Shown one piece after another: positions 36,443-47,930 of a DNA stretch of 64,000 nt (positions are counted from its first letter, which is position 1; each line of letters starts with the position of its first letter). The notes under the pieces are model-generated. The model saw only the letters and a list, made by a program, of their open reading frames with translations, ran no database searches and was not told the DNA's origin. This DNA comes from Ailanthus altissimus. Taxonomy: Eukaryota; Streptophyta; Magnoliopsida; Sapindales; Simaroubaceae. The DNA lies in the NCBI GenBank assembly GCA_946807835.1, contig OX327703.1, forward strand, positions 4,161,501-4,225,500, written 5' to 3'. A program made the position numbers and the translations under genes.

Positions 36443-37448
36443 AAGAAGATGTTCAAATCCCAATGGATTCGTGAGAACCAATATCTCTAATTCTGGTTCA
36501 CTTAGCCTCGCTGCGAAATTCCCAACTTGTAAATTTCTAGGACCTGCTCGAGAAACCAGATTGTTTGCAACTCCCAACACAGATGATGGTCACCCATCTG
36601 TTAACATGTTGGAAGAAAATACAATTCCTGACCATGCACCCGGTTCAGAAACAGAGTCCTTTTTAAGTAAATGGTCGCCTCCTCAGTACCTCTGGAGGGG
36701 ATTATCAGCTCTTGTATTGGCAGGGCAAGTAATTCTTAGGATTATAAAAGGCAAAATACATTGGAGGAACACTCTCCAACAGCTGGAAAGAGTTGGCCCA
36801 AGATCAGTTGGGGTCTGTCTTTTGACATCTGCATTTATTGGCATGGCATTTACAATCCAATTTGTTAGAGAATTTACCAGATTGGGTTTGAATAGATCTG
36901 TTGGAGGGGTCCTAGCCCTTGCATTTTCAAGGGAGCTGAGTCCTGTAGTTACATCAATTGTGGTTGCTGGGCGAATTGGAAGTGCATTTGCAGCGGAATT
37001 GGGAACAATGCAGGTCTCTGAACAAACTGACACATTGAGAGTTCTTGGTACAGACCCTGTTGATTACTTGGTGACACCCAGAGTAATTGCTTCCTGTATT
37101 GCTCTACCATTTTTGACTTTGATGTGTTTCACTGTGGGGATGGCTTCCAGTGCCCTACTTTCTGATGGTGTTTATGGCATTAGCATTAACATTATCATGG
37201 ATTCAGCTCAGCGAGCACTTAAATCATGGGACATAATCAGTGCAATGCTCAAATCTCAGGTTTTTGGTGCCATCATCTCTATTGTAAGCTGTGCATGGGG
37301 TGTTACCACTATGGGAGGTGCAAAAGGTGTTGGGGAGTCAACTACTTCAGCGGTGGTTATCTCCCTAGTTGGCATATTCATTGCTGATTTCGCTCTCACT
37401 TATTGCTTCTTCCAGGGAGCTGGAGATTCCCTGAGGAATGTTGTCTAA
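36443..37448 (+). CDS. TGD1: TGD1-type permease of the chloroplast envelope lipid importer (MlaE family), main exon
   Basis: The exon is open from an acceptor at 36441-36442 (AATGCAG) to TAA at 37446-37448, about 335 residues. The first in-frame ATG within it is only at 36606, so an upstream exon should supply the start. Counting from 36471, residues 1-70 are a Ser/Arg-rich, poorly conserved leader of chloroplast transit-peptide type. From residue about 75 the MlaE permease domain follows, with several hydrophobic segments and the family core ELSPVVTSIVVAGRIGSAFA from residue 155, then AELGTMQVSEQTDTLRVLG. In Arabidopsis, TGD1 forms an inner-envelope ABC importer with the substrate-binding TGD2 and the ATPase TGD3, moving ER-derived lipid precursors into the plastid. 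No frameshift is seen. The neighbouring genes are unrelated. Confidence 0.92.
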
Positions 37449-38904
37449 CCGGTCATATCCGATCGCCAGGCAGTTTCTGATGTTCAATTAGAGTCCCCCC
37501 ACGATTGTTTGTTTTGCAAATAGCATCTAAAGAGACGGAGTCTGCTATGACTCGGAATGTAAGTAATGTTCTTTCAAGCTTATCAATATTTCTCAACTTA
37601 TTGTTCATTTTTGTTTCTCCCTTCTCTGGGGTCGGGACAAGGCTGGTGTGCAGAGTCTATGGGATCTAACCTTAGCCTAAACTATTTTGCCATATGAATA
37701 TTGCGGATTAATAATTTGTTGTATAAATGCAAGGGCTCTGAATATTATCAGTTGTCAGTTTCCAAAAAAATGATGATGTTCATGAGTCAATTGGTTGTTG
37801 CCCTGGGCTCGAAATTTCTGTTCTATTGTTTTTCTCTTATTACTTTTCTGCAGTACTGGATAGAGAAAGGGATGAACCAAAGTAATTTGTCTCCTTTGGT
37901 ATGGCTTATGTATTCCCCTTTGAGAGTTATTATGTGTTCCACTTTGAGAGTTATTATAGAGAGGTGGAGTATAGACTCTGAATCATGCAGGAGAACAGTC
38001 AAATATAAAATTTTAGTTTTTAATAATGGGTTTATAAAAAAAAATAGATTTTATGAGTATTTTTCTGGGTTTAAATAACCCTCCCTTGTATGTTAAATTT
38101 CATTTTCAATGTAAGATTTCAAAAGATTACAAATAGAAAATGTCCAAAGTTGGATTTAATCTATATGTTTACATTTTCAAAGTCTTTGAGTCCTTGAGGT
38201 AATAACTGCCGACCAGGCCATATTAAGAGAAAGGAATTCGATGCATTTATCTTTTCTTTCCCCTTTTTTTTTTTTTGTCAATTTCCATTTTGCCTATGAA
38301 AACCACAGTTTTATGGACAAAATAATTTAAACAAAAAACAAAAACAAAAAAAAAAAAAAAAAGCATACAGTTCATTTTGTTTGATCACATGTAGTAAAGG
38401 GTTATTTTTTTCCCAATGTACTTGTCAAATTAAAACATTAATAGAATATTTTGAGAGTCAAATTGCATGACATCAAATGGGTTATATTTCGCAAATCTAT
38501 GTTATGATTTTTATTCCTAAATTGCAATGTTGACTTCGTAAATACATTCAATTTTCAATCCTATGTATTGAAAAATTGAGATGATTAATTTGATTTTTAA
38601 TTTCTTTTCTAACAAAATCTATCTAATCCGAACTAAAAAGAAGCACTTTTTTTTTTTTTCACTTTCTGTCTCTTTTTTTCAATTTAAACAAAAAAACTCT
38701 AATTTTCTTCCTTTCTTTCACGGGAAGAAGTTATTTCTCTACTATCTTTCTAGTGCGAATTTTTATTTGTTTTTTTTTTTTAAATGAAAAAATTTATATA
38801 AATATAAATTAATTATTTAATTTAAAATTTTAAATTGATAAGTGAAGATTTAATATTATTATTAAAAATAAAATTTTAAAAATTAAAAAATAACCGGAGG
38901 ACTA
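37449..38904. other. TGD1 3' UTR and intergenic sequence
   Basis: No domain is recognisable in the frames at 37701-38078 or 38581-38787; both are low-complexity, T- or A-rich translations. Confidence 0.5.
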
Positions 38905-39189
38905 TTAGCTCTCAACAGTAAAGCATTCAATACGGAAGAAATAGAATTCTTGCAAATAACATCTCCAGAGAAAGTTGACGGACAACACGATTTGCATCGC
39001 GGGGAAAAATAAGATGGTTGAATGTGGAAGAGCCTTCATAAGGCTTAAAATATCATGCACCACCATCCCTAATTTCTGAGAAATCTTCCATGGAAGACAG
39101 AGAATACTATTCACCACCATGACTGAATCGGACTCTACCTCCACATTTAGACGATTCAACTCTTTGAGATGTAATAAGCCATACCTCAT
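38905..39189 (-). pseudogene. RNase H-like (RVT_3 type) fragment
   Basis: The 94-codon minus frame reads GLLHLKELNRLNVEVESDSV, then MVVNSIL, and later VVHDILSLMKALPHSTILFF. This is the central part of the plant RNase H-like domain found with LINE-type reverse transcriptases and as free pseudogenes; the VESDS stretch carries the second acidic motif. The N-terminal strand with the first Asp is absent, and the expected ANRVA segment after FF is altered. It is a fragment with nothing else of the source element beside it. Confidence 0.6.
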
Positions 39190-40190
39190 AGTTCTTTATT
39201 TATCTCATCTTGGCTTTTATAATTATTTTTTTCTTGTTGATAATAAGTTTTTTAAAATTTAGTACAAAATTATTTAAAAGAGTCCACATTGATAATTTAA
39301 AAAATAACCTAAAAGAGAAATGGGATGATAGTCGATGAAGTTCGATTTGTTATTTAGTAATAAAAATTGTTGTTATCTTTATAATAATATTTTATAAGTT
39401 TATATTATGCTATTAAATAAATTAAAATTCACCCTTCAAAAAAAAAGAAAAAAATAAAAATAAAAAAACCCTATCAACATTACTTCCAATTGAACATCCA
39501 TAAAATTCATTTCTTTTTAACTAATTATTTTTTCTTATGAGAAAATTTGCCAACAGCCTAAATGACTGAGATTACTTCCTAACTACTCAACATTATGAGC
39601 AAATTCTACCTAACTGAGAATTTTGTATTTGTTTTTTTGCTTGTAGGATAATTCATAGATCCCTGAGTGGACCATGGATATGATTTCTTGCATACATATT
39701 TTTTAAAAGGAAATATTATAAATCTGTTTGTAGTCAAAATACATTAATTGTAATAATTTGCCTTGTCTAATCTTTAAAGGATAAAACACTATCATTAGTT
39801 TTGTCATCATCTTTCTGTTTATAAGAAACAATTTTGACCATATAATTCTTCCTTTTGTCCTTTTTCTTTTCATAAAAAATTGCTCCTTTTGACATTATAA
39901 TTAAGAATGCAAATATATATATAATTTAATAAATTATATAACTCATTATATAATAAATAATATTATTGTATAATATTATTTAATTAATTCATAAAATTTT
40001 TATAATTTACAATATGCTATCATCAAAAGCTTTTCATATCATAAACTGTATTATCCATTAAATTATTTTTAATATAAATATATATATTAATTCAAAAAAT
40101 ACAAATATTATATCTCAAATCTCAAATAATTACAACGTTAAAAATCATTATAATATCAACTCTTTAAAATAAGAGACTAAACTACTCTCT
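39190..40190. other. AT-rich intergenic stretch
   Basis: I see no gene, RNA or repeat boundary here. Confidence 0.5.
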
Positions 40191-40192
40191 TA

Positions 40193-40345
40193 ATGCGCTG
40201 ATTTGTAGTATCTATAACGTGCGTGGGGGGCATCGTTCACTGACGTATGGAGGAGCTCTATATGACAAATCAAGTGTGGACTTAAAGAGTTTCACAATAT
40301 AAAGTGTATTCGTTGCGCACTAGGATAGCGGACTACGTAAACATT
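40193..40345 (+). repeat. Copia LTR scrap
   Basis: GCGCTGATTTGTAGTATCT, then GTGCGTGGGGGGCATCGTTCA, and the following GTGGACTTAAAGAGT region match 18568-18700 in the 3' LTR of the copia element. Both ends stop abruptly in AT-rich sequence, and there is no target duplication or LTR end. Confidence 0.7.
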
Positions 40346-41055
40346 CAGGTGCTATTTTTTCTATCCACTACTCTATTATTTATTGTAATTATTTGTTATT
40401 AAATTTATTTATGTTTTAATAATTACATAAATTATTAATATTAATAAATTAATTTTTAAATACCTAATTCACCCGCTCTTGAATTATTTATTTAAAATTT
40501 TCATAACCCTTTTATACAGTTAGAGTAACTAAATAACCCTTATATATAATTAGATGGACTAAAATTTGCCTCCTAAAAATTGAAAGAATTATAACTCTTA
40601 ACCATTAAATGATTACAATATTATAGATTAAATATCAACTAATTACAATATCATCAATAAACTAATCTTCTTATATAATTAAAAGGACTAAACAATGCCC
40701 CTCATATAACTAAAGAATTAAAAATAATTTTTTTTAAATATTATTAAAATTTGAACTCTTAACTTAAATTAAAAATTTAAGTAAACTTTATAAAAAAGCA
40801 AACAATAGAGCTCCTAAAAAAAAAAAATTTAAGTAGACTTTATAAAAAAAACAAACAACAAGGTTCCTTAAAAAAAGGGGGGTGTTATGTCAAGCATGCT
40901 TAATGTAATTGCATTATTGTCTATGATTGTTTTTTTTTTTTTTTGATTTTACTTTTATGCTCGTTACAGTTTACAATTTTATATTAAAAAAAAATCGTTA
41001 TACTAACAAGAAAAACAAAAAAAGAAATTGAAAAACAAAAAGAAAAAAAGGAAAA
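40346..41055. other. AT-rich intergenic stretch, upstream of the TBC gene
   Basis: Non-coding, with poly-A and poly-T runs. It is probably the promoter side of the TBC gene, but no convincing TATA box stands out. Confidence 0.45.
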
Positions 41056-41753
41056 ACGAGAATGAACCGAATTCAGATGAAACGAAAAGAGAGTGAGGAG
41101 GACGAAACGGCCTCGTTTGAGTAAATGGAGGAAGAGCTCCCCTTTGAAGAAGAGAAGAAGAAGAGATCTCATATTCTCCTCCATTTTCCTTTTTGATTCT
41201 TCCCTCTTCTTCAGGTACTCTCTTTTTGTAAATATTCGCACATTTATACGTAAGACTGTACCCTTCCAGTCCGTATACGTGTACTAGTACGTTAAGTTCA
41301 TCACTCACGATTCGTTCGATGATCCGATCGCCGATCACCGATTAGGTCCCGCTTCGTTTCCATAACTTCAAATTTCGAATATTTAATTTCTCATGTTGTT
41401 CATTTCCCGTTAATAGTATCACTCAAAGCCTCTTCTTCTTTGTTTTGTTAGAGAGAGATTATAATCTCCTGTATTGGCAATCGGAATCTGGAATCTCAAT
41501 TTTTACCGCTTAGTATAAAAGATAGTTCTTTGTTACTTTGCTCGGTGTTGTTTCTAATTCTTTTTTTTTTTAATGGCGAATGATTAATTTTTCTTTTTCT
41601 TATTTCTATTTATGTGGTTTTTTGAGAATTATTATAGGTTACATGTACATTTCTTTAATGCTAAAATCTGATTTTGTTTTTTAAACTCTAATTTATGAAG
41701 TGAAAATGCTGGTCTTTTTTGTTATTAATAAATCTTATCTTGTGTATGTGCAG
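41056..41753 (+). other. Probable 5' non-coding exon and intron of the TBC gene, with two short uORFs
   Basis: A purine-rich, GC-richer block ends at a strong donor (CTTCAG|GTACTC, exon end 41214). The following intron ends GTGTATGTGCAG at 41753, just before the exon holding the start codon. If transcribed from about 41056, the leader carries uORFs at 41062-41124 (20 residues) and 41125-41196 (23 residues), end to end without overlap. Confidence 0.55.
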
Positions 41754-41821
41754 ATTTGTAGCGTGTGATGATAGTAGAGTTTCAGTGTGTGTGTGTAAGA
41801 GAGGGTTTTGTGTGGATTGTA

Positions 41822-44800
41822 ATGTATTGTGGACGAGGGGGAGAGGAGCAATGCGGCTGTGGGAAATCGGGGACATTGAATTTTCAGAGAGTGGGTTCTA
41901 TTGTGCGCAATATTGGAGAGCCTTGCCTCTCTCAAGCGTCCATAAAGGTTGTTATAACTGTAAGATGCTTTCTAATAAAGTTTTATTTTTGATCTTCCTT
42001 TTCTACTTTACCACGGAACAATCTACTTTTTGATGCTTTATGACAATTGTTAAGTTCAAAGTAGTAGGTGATAGTGACCAACATCTGTCTTTGTAGTTGA
42101 AATTAGATGGAGATTGATGAGGGTTTTCATGCATTGGTTATATAGAAATTGGTCTGCCTTTAATGTTATGAGCTAAAATTTGTGGTTAGCTTGCTTATGA
42201 TGAGTTATATTATGCTGTGAGAACTGATTTACTTGGATTAAAAATTTGAGGTTTGGAAAAAACTTAAAATGGAGATCAAAAGCTTGCTGATAATTTGGCA
42301 TGTGAAGAAGCTTTCATGATATGTCATATAGGTGGAATATAATGGACTACTTCATATTTTCCTTCTTCAGATGTGGAGTGAGGCACTAATGAAGGGTATT
42401 GGATTTCTTCAATGAGGCCTGTTTAAAGAGGATGAACAAAGTGCTTGTGACAATGAACAAACTTAGATGCTATTTGTGCATGGTTAACTGTAATGTTTCT
42501 ATTCAGATTGCTTTGCCATGTGATTTGTTGTTGAAGATAAAGCTGTGGTGCTAAGAGATGGTATCTAAAGATATGATGTGGAAAGTCAATTTATAGGGTA
42601 AAAGGAGAGATGTGATGTATAGATTATTGGGATTAAAGAAGAGATGTGATGATGTGTTGAAGTAGTGTAGGGATAAGGAAGCATGGGATAGACGATGCTG
42701 ATTGACAACACTATGGAAGCCAATATTGTTAAAGTGATTTTGTGAACATCAGTATCAGTCATGCTTTTGGTACATAGGACCCAGATGGAGCCCCCAGATG
42801 TTTAGCTTTCAATAGGTTTACTAGTGGAGCTTGGATAGGAATCTAATTAGAGCCACCAATCCATCTTATTGTATTTCTGCTAATCCTTTTTGGGAAGTCA
42901 TGTGACGTTCTTGCATGTTGTATTTGGTATAATATGTCTATTATTTTCATTTTTCTTTGTAATAGAATTTGATGACTGAGGTTAGATGTAGCTTGTGTTA
43001 GCTTGTTTTGGGTAGATTAATTTACAAAGAGAGATGCGCTTCCTGTTTGTTTCAATTTTCTTTTGGTGCAACTACAACTTAATATTGTCTTTGCTTACCT
43101 TATTTAAAGAAATTTGACAAATTCTGATTATTAGTAGTGGTGCAGTTAAGAAGAATGCTTAAGCCTGAAAAATGGCACGCAACTTTTGACAGTGATGGGA
43201 AGGTTACAGGTTTTCAGAAAGCACTCAAGTTGATTGTTTTGGGGGTAAGTTGTTTCACCATTTTAAAATGTTCCAAACTCAATTGGACCTTTTTTTTGTT
43301 ATAATTGCATTTTGTTACAGTCATCATCCAGTTAAATGTATGTATTTTGTACTTATTAGCATAATTGAACTTTAGCTGTAGGGGAGCATGATTATCATAG
43401 GGAATCTTAACAATCATGCCTAACCAATTTAATAAAATACTTACAGGAAATATATAATGTAAAATAGACGAACAACATGAAAAACCGGCTGAGAACGAAA
43501 AAGTTTGCATGCATCATTTTAGTGCACATGCTGTATTACTCATTTTCCATCGTTATATTTAAACCCTGATCACATGTAATCTGGTAATTCAGGAAAGCAA
43601 GAATATCTGAGCAGTTTACAGTTAAATCCCTACTGGATATGTCGTGCATCTTGACATCTCTCTCTTAAGAGATGTTTGTAGGGCATGCCAAATATCTGAA
43701 TCATATGGCTCTTTCTGGGCTAACATTTGGGATGCATTCTCAACTTTGTTTACTTTTTCTTCACATATCCACTTTTTGAAAGGGTTAATGATCATGATGA
43801 GCATATTTTAGACATTCCCTGCCAGGGTTTTGAGTATTTTAAATGAGAGGTTTGCATATATTTGCGGTGTCATACGGAATATCAACATGGCTTGGCTGTT
43901 ATATTTGCAGCAATTCTGGGTCAATCATAGGGTAGGCGATTGTATTTTCATCTTGAACTTTGGATTATCCAATTGACCTTTTTATTATGTTGGCAACATT
44001 TAATCCTTCATAACATGTGAGATCGATATTGCAGTAATCACCTTTAGTCAGTTCGGTGTGTTGAATAAATGTATTTGATGAATAATTTTTATCAAAAGTA
44101 TTTGATGATTTATTTTAGTATCTCTGTCGGAAATGATAATTTGGTGATAGAAAAACTTTTTGCTTTGTTTTACTTCTTAAGATGGCCCAACCAGGGACCT
44201 CTAGCTTTCTATCACAGTTATACAAATTATTTTTTCACATGGTAGGGTGTGGATCCATCTATAAGGCCAGAAGTTTGGGAATTTTTACTTGGTTGTTATG
44301 CATTGGGGAGCACAGCTGAGTACCGCAGGCGGCTGAGAACAGCGAGGAGGTATGATGATGTATTTCCTTTCAAGCTGATATGTTTGGCTGCTCTGGTTAT
44401 AGAAATGAGGAAACAGCTATGTAAAGCATGACAGAGGTTATAATTTGACCAACTGCAGCAGTGTCGTATTTCTTTGACTTAAAATAATTTGTCCTTTACT
44501 TCCATGGAATTTTCATTTAAACATATCTATAGAAAATGGGTGTCTGCACGCTCACAACTTGTTCCCATGTTTGTATTTGTGAATTCTAATCTAGCAGATT
44601 GATCAAACATCTAATACAGGGAGCAGCATGTACATATATATGTGTGACGTGATAAATTATGTCACATCTCGCAAATCATGAGAATGATTTTTTTGTTTTT
44701 AAGCACAACTTTATGAGACTTATTTTCCAGGGAACGTTTCCAGGACTTGATTAAGCAATGTCAGATGATGCATTCGAGCATAGGAACTGGTACACTTGCC

Positions 44801-47800
44801 TATGCTGTGGGGTCCAAGGTTATGGACATGAGAACGTCCTCCAAAGATGATAAACAAAGGGAATCAAAAACTAAAAGTGGACAAGCTTCTGTTGATAATA
44901 CTAATCAATTGAAGAGTTGTTATGATTTGAATAATAATTGTGAAGATACATCATATGCAAGCCAAAGGGAGAGTTCTACTGATTCAGCTGACCTAGTCAG
45001 TGTTAGGAGAAGCGTAGATAGTGCAGCATATGACTCTTCTTGTTTTATACCTGCTTCCGGTCAATACAACTGCAGCTCCCCTAAACGAGGGAGAGAAGCC
45101 CATGAATTGCAATATGTAACTGAAGGTTACTTTAATTTTCCTTCCTTACCAGTCACAGATTTGTTTGAGAAGAAAGGTAAACACAAGAAAAAGTCTAGGT
45201 CTTGTGAAGAGAAACCTTCTACAAGACATAAATTGAGATTTGAGGATGATAGAATGCATAGTTTTCACATTACTAATAATGCAGATTTAATTATGGAATC
45301 AAACAGTTCGCCATCTAACAACATTTCACACCCCATGAGTTCAGAAATCAAAATGGCTTGTTGTGGTTTACATGAACCAGAATTGAGGTCCAAAATTCCC
45401 GATTTCAAAACAGAAGTAGCCAACAGATTGAGAATATCAGATGTTCCAGACATGCGATTGATGAATGCAACCACATCCCATGGAGAGACTGTCAGCGAAG
45501 AAAGGGTATCTGAATGGCTTTGGACTTTGCACAGAATAGGTAATGTGGTTATGGGTGTCTTATTTTATTTTAAGGTAGTGAATGGTTGCTTCTGTCACCA
45601 ACCACTGGGCTGACACAAGATTGTTTCTCTTTTAGTTGTTGATGTGGTAAGAACCGATAGTCATCTCGAATTCTATGAGGATACAAGAAATTTAGCTAGA
45701 ATGTCTGATATCCTTGCAGTGTATGCATGGGTTGATCCTGCAACTGGTTATTGTCAAGGTACAGCCTTTTGGTTTTATGCTATTTGTTTTGTTAAAACCA
45801 CGTGATTGATGAGATTGCTATCTCTTTAAAATTCACGCTCTAGAAGAGTCTATTTTATACTTTAATTGTAATATCTGATTGTAGGTATGAGTGACTTGCT
45901 ATCTCCTTTTGTCGTTCTATTTGAGGATAATGCTGATGCATTTTGGTGCTTCGAGATGCTTCTGAGGAGAATGGTATTTCCAACATTAGCAAAGAAGTTA
46001 AGTTAGATAACATATGATCTTTCAATAACATTTACGTTTCACTTCTTGCCAGCGTGACAATTTTCAGATGGAAGGACCAACTGGAGTTATGAAGCAGTTG
46101 GAAGAATTGTGGCATATCCTGGAACTCACAGACAGGGAAATGTTTTCACATCTATCACATATAGGAGCTGAAAGCCTTCATTTTGCATTCCGGATGCTGC
46201 TGGTACTCTTCCGTCGGGAGTTATCTTTCAATGAGGCTCTCTGTATGTGGGAGGTTTGTATATCTTTAGTTTTCCTCTATCACTGGATACTGGAACCAAA
46301 GTTTGAAAACTCTAGTGTCAGCTATGATATAACATAAAATAGCTGTTTTCAGAGTTAGTATGGACTACATTGCTCAGTAGGTTGATGTATACACTAATCA
46401 TATCTCAGTAGGTTGATGTATACATTTATCATATCTCAAGATTATTCTCAGTGGCTGCTAAATTATTCTTGATGCAGATGATATGGGCTGCTGATTTTGA
46501 CAAGGCTTTGGCCAGTGATTTAGAGGAGAATTGTCTGGAAGCATTGGTTGTACGGCTTCCAAGGGAATCTAGAGTAGAGATGAGAGAAGAAAGCAAAGAA
46601 GATGGTGGTGGTGATTTGAAGGGTGAGTTACAACCAAAAAATGGAAATGTAGAGGGTTCCATGTCTGAAAATGATGGAATGAAATCATCATCAAATCATC
46701 CGTTTTGTGGCCTGACAAGGAATATTTGGTCAAGAAATGATCACTTGCAAAACTGCAGTGTAGCTTCATCTACTGGGAAAGGGAATGACGAATTGCCTGT
46801 CTTTTGTGTGGCAGCAATTCTTATCATGAACCATCAAAAAATTGTGAAAGAAACCTGTTCATTTGATGATATGATAAAGGCAGGTGTATTGCTGAGTATT
46901 TATCATACAGTTTTCCCTTCTAGCAACTGTTAGTGCTTGATTTATCGCCCATTTTTCTTTTATGCCAAACATCTGAGTATTGTGGAGATGCATGCATGGC
47001 TGGCATACATACATACATACAAAAAACATTAAAATGTAATAAAAAGAAAAAAAAAGGGGTAAAATTTGCTAGTTATGTAGAGGGAAACGGCAAGTTTTGA
47101 TGGAACCGAGTTTTTGCATGGCTATACCATTGAACTACCAAAAAGTCATTTTCCTTTCATCACAAAATTGTTGTTTCTGCATTCATGATCTGTTCACTTG
47201 AAATGGTATTCTTTTTTCATTTTCAATTATGAGTAATGATTTTCCTTTCTCAAAGTTGGATTTTGTTCTGAATTTTTGAAAATGAGATGGAGAGGTTGAT
47301 GTTTATGCAGTTCTTATTAGTTGTTCTTTTTTCCTCCTTTCTTTTCTACTATTCTGTTATCATTATTTTTATTAGTCAATGGGGTGAAGAGTCAGATTAC
47401 CAGCATATTCTACTTTTCTTACATTCGTACCCTTACAGATTTTCAATGATAAGCTGCTGAAGATTCACATAAGAAGATGTGTAAACACAGCAATTAAAAT
47501 TCGGAAGAAATATTTTTACAAGGTAAGGAGATCATAGCTTTATTTTTTTACAGAGGATTTTCTTTTTATCCTCAGCTAAATGAAAGTGAATTTCGGCATC
47601 TTTGCTTCGTATGGTTGCCAGTCTCATGCTTTTTTGTGAAACATGATATTGTGCTTTACTACAACAGTGGTGGTGCTTTACATCAGCAGTCAATCTAATT
47701 ATGTAAACAATAATGAAGCATAATGACATCTAATTTGTTGCCAAGGACTAGATTTTATTATTGCAATTGGTGACTCAGAAAACAAATATTTTTTTCTATG

Positions 47801-47930
47801 GATATGTGAGGCACCATCACCTCTAGTGCTGTGCTATGTCTTTTTTTGCATTGTTGCATTATTTAAACTAATGTTTTATTTGAATCAGTTGATCAGGAGC
47901 AAGAGCCCCGCAGCTCAGAATGGTGAATAG
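41822..47930 (+). CDS. TBC-domain Rab GTPase-activating protein, ten coding exons
   Basis: Exons: 41822-41947, 43146-43244, 44246-44349, 44731-45539, 45636-45758, 45885-45973, 46053-46253, 46478-46879, 47439-47522 and 47889-47930. All phases agree and give 692 residues; an in-frame ATG at 41768 would add 18. The product should stimulate GTP hydrolysis on Rab proteins in membrane traffic. The TBC domain opens with GGVDPSIRPEVWEFLLGCYA. It is then split by a hydrophilic insert of about 250 residues (exon 4, Ser/Lys-rich), as in plant members of the group, and resumes with the arginine finger IVVDVVR (R385) and glutamine finger YCQ (Q420). Both fingers are intact and both straddle exon junctions. 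The C terminus is FNDKLLKIHIRRC, then a basic tail. The intron after 46879 needs a GC donor. Intron sites were read by eye; the start exon is least certain. Confidence 0.88.

Noticed and set aside
36278..37033. Minus frames of 100 and 116 codons
   Set aside because: Antisense shadows of TGD1.
41003..41338. Minus frames of 85 and 111 codons near the TBC leader
   Set aside because: Low-complexity Phe/Ser-rich translations of a purine-rich leader; no domain and no splice or promoter support.
41851..41947. An alternative TBC start at ATG 41851 in another frame (MRLWEIGDIEF)
   Set aside because: Joining that frame to the exon at 43146 leads directly to a stop, while the frame with ATG 41768/41822 joins cleanly in phase 0.
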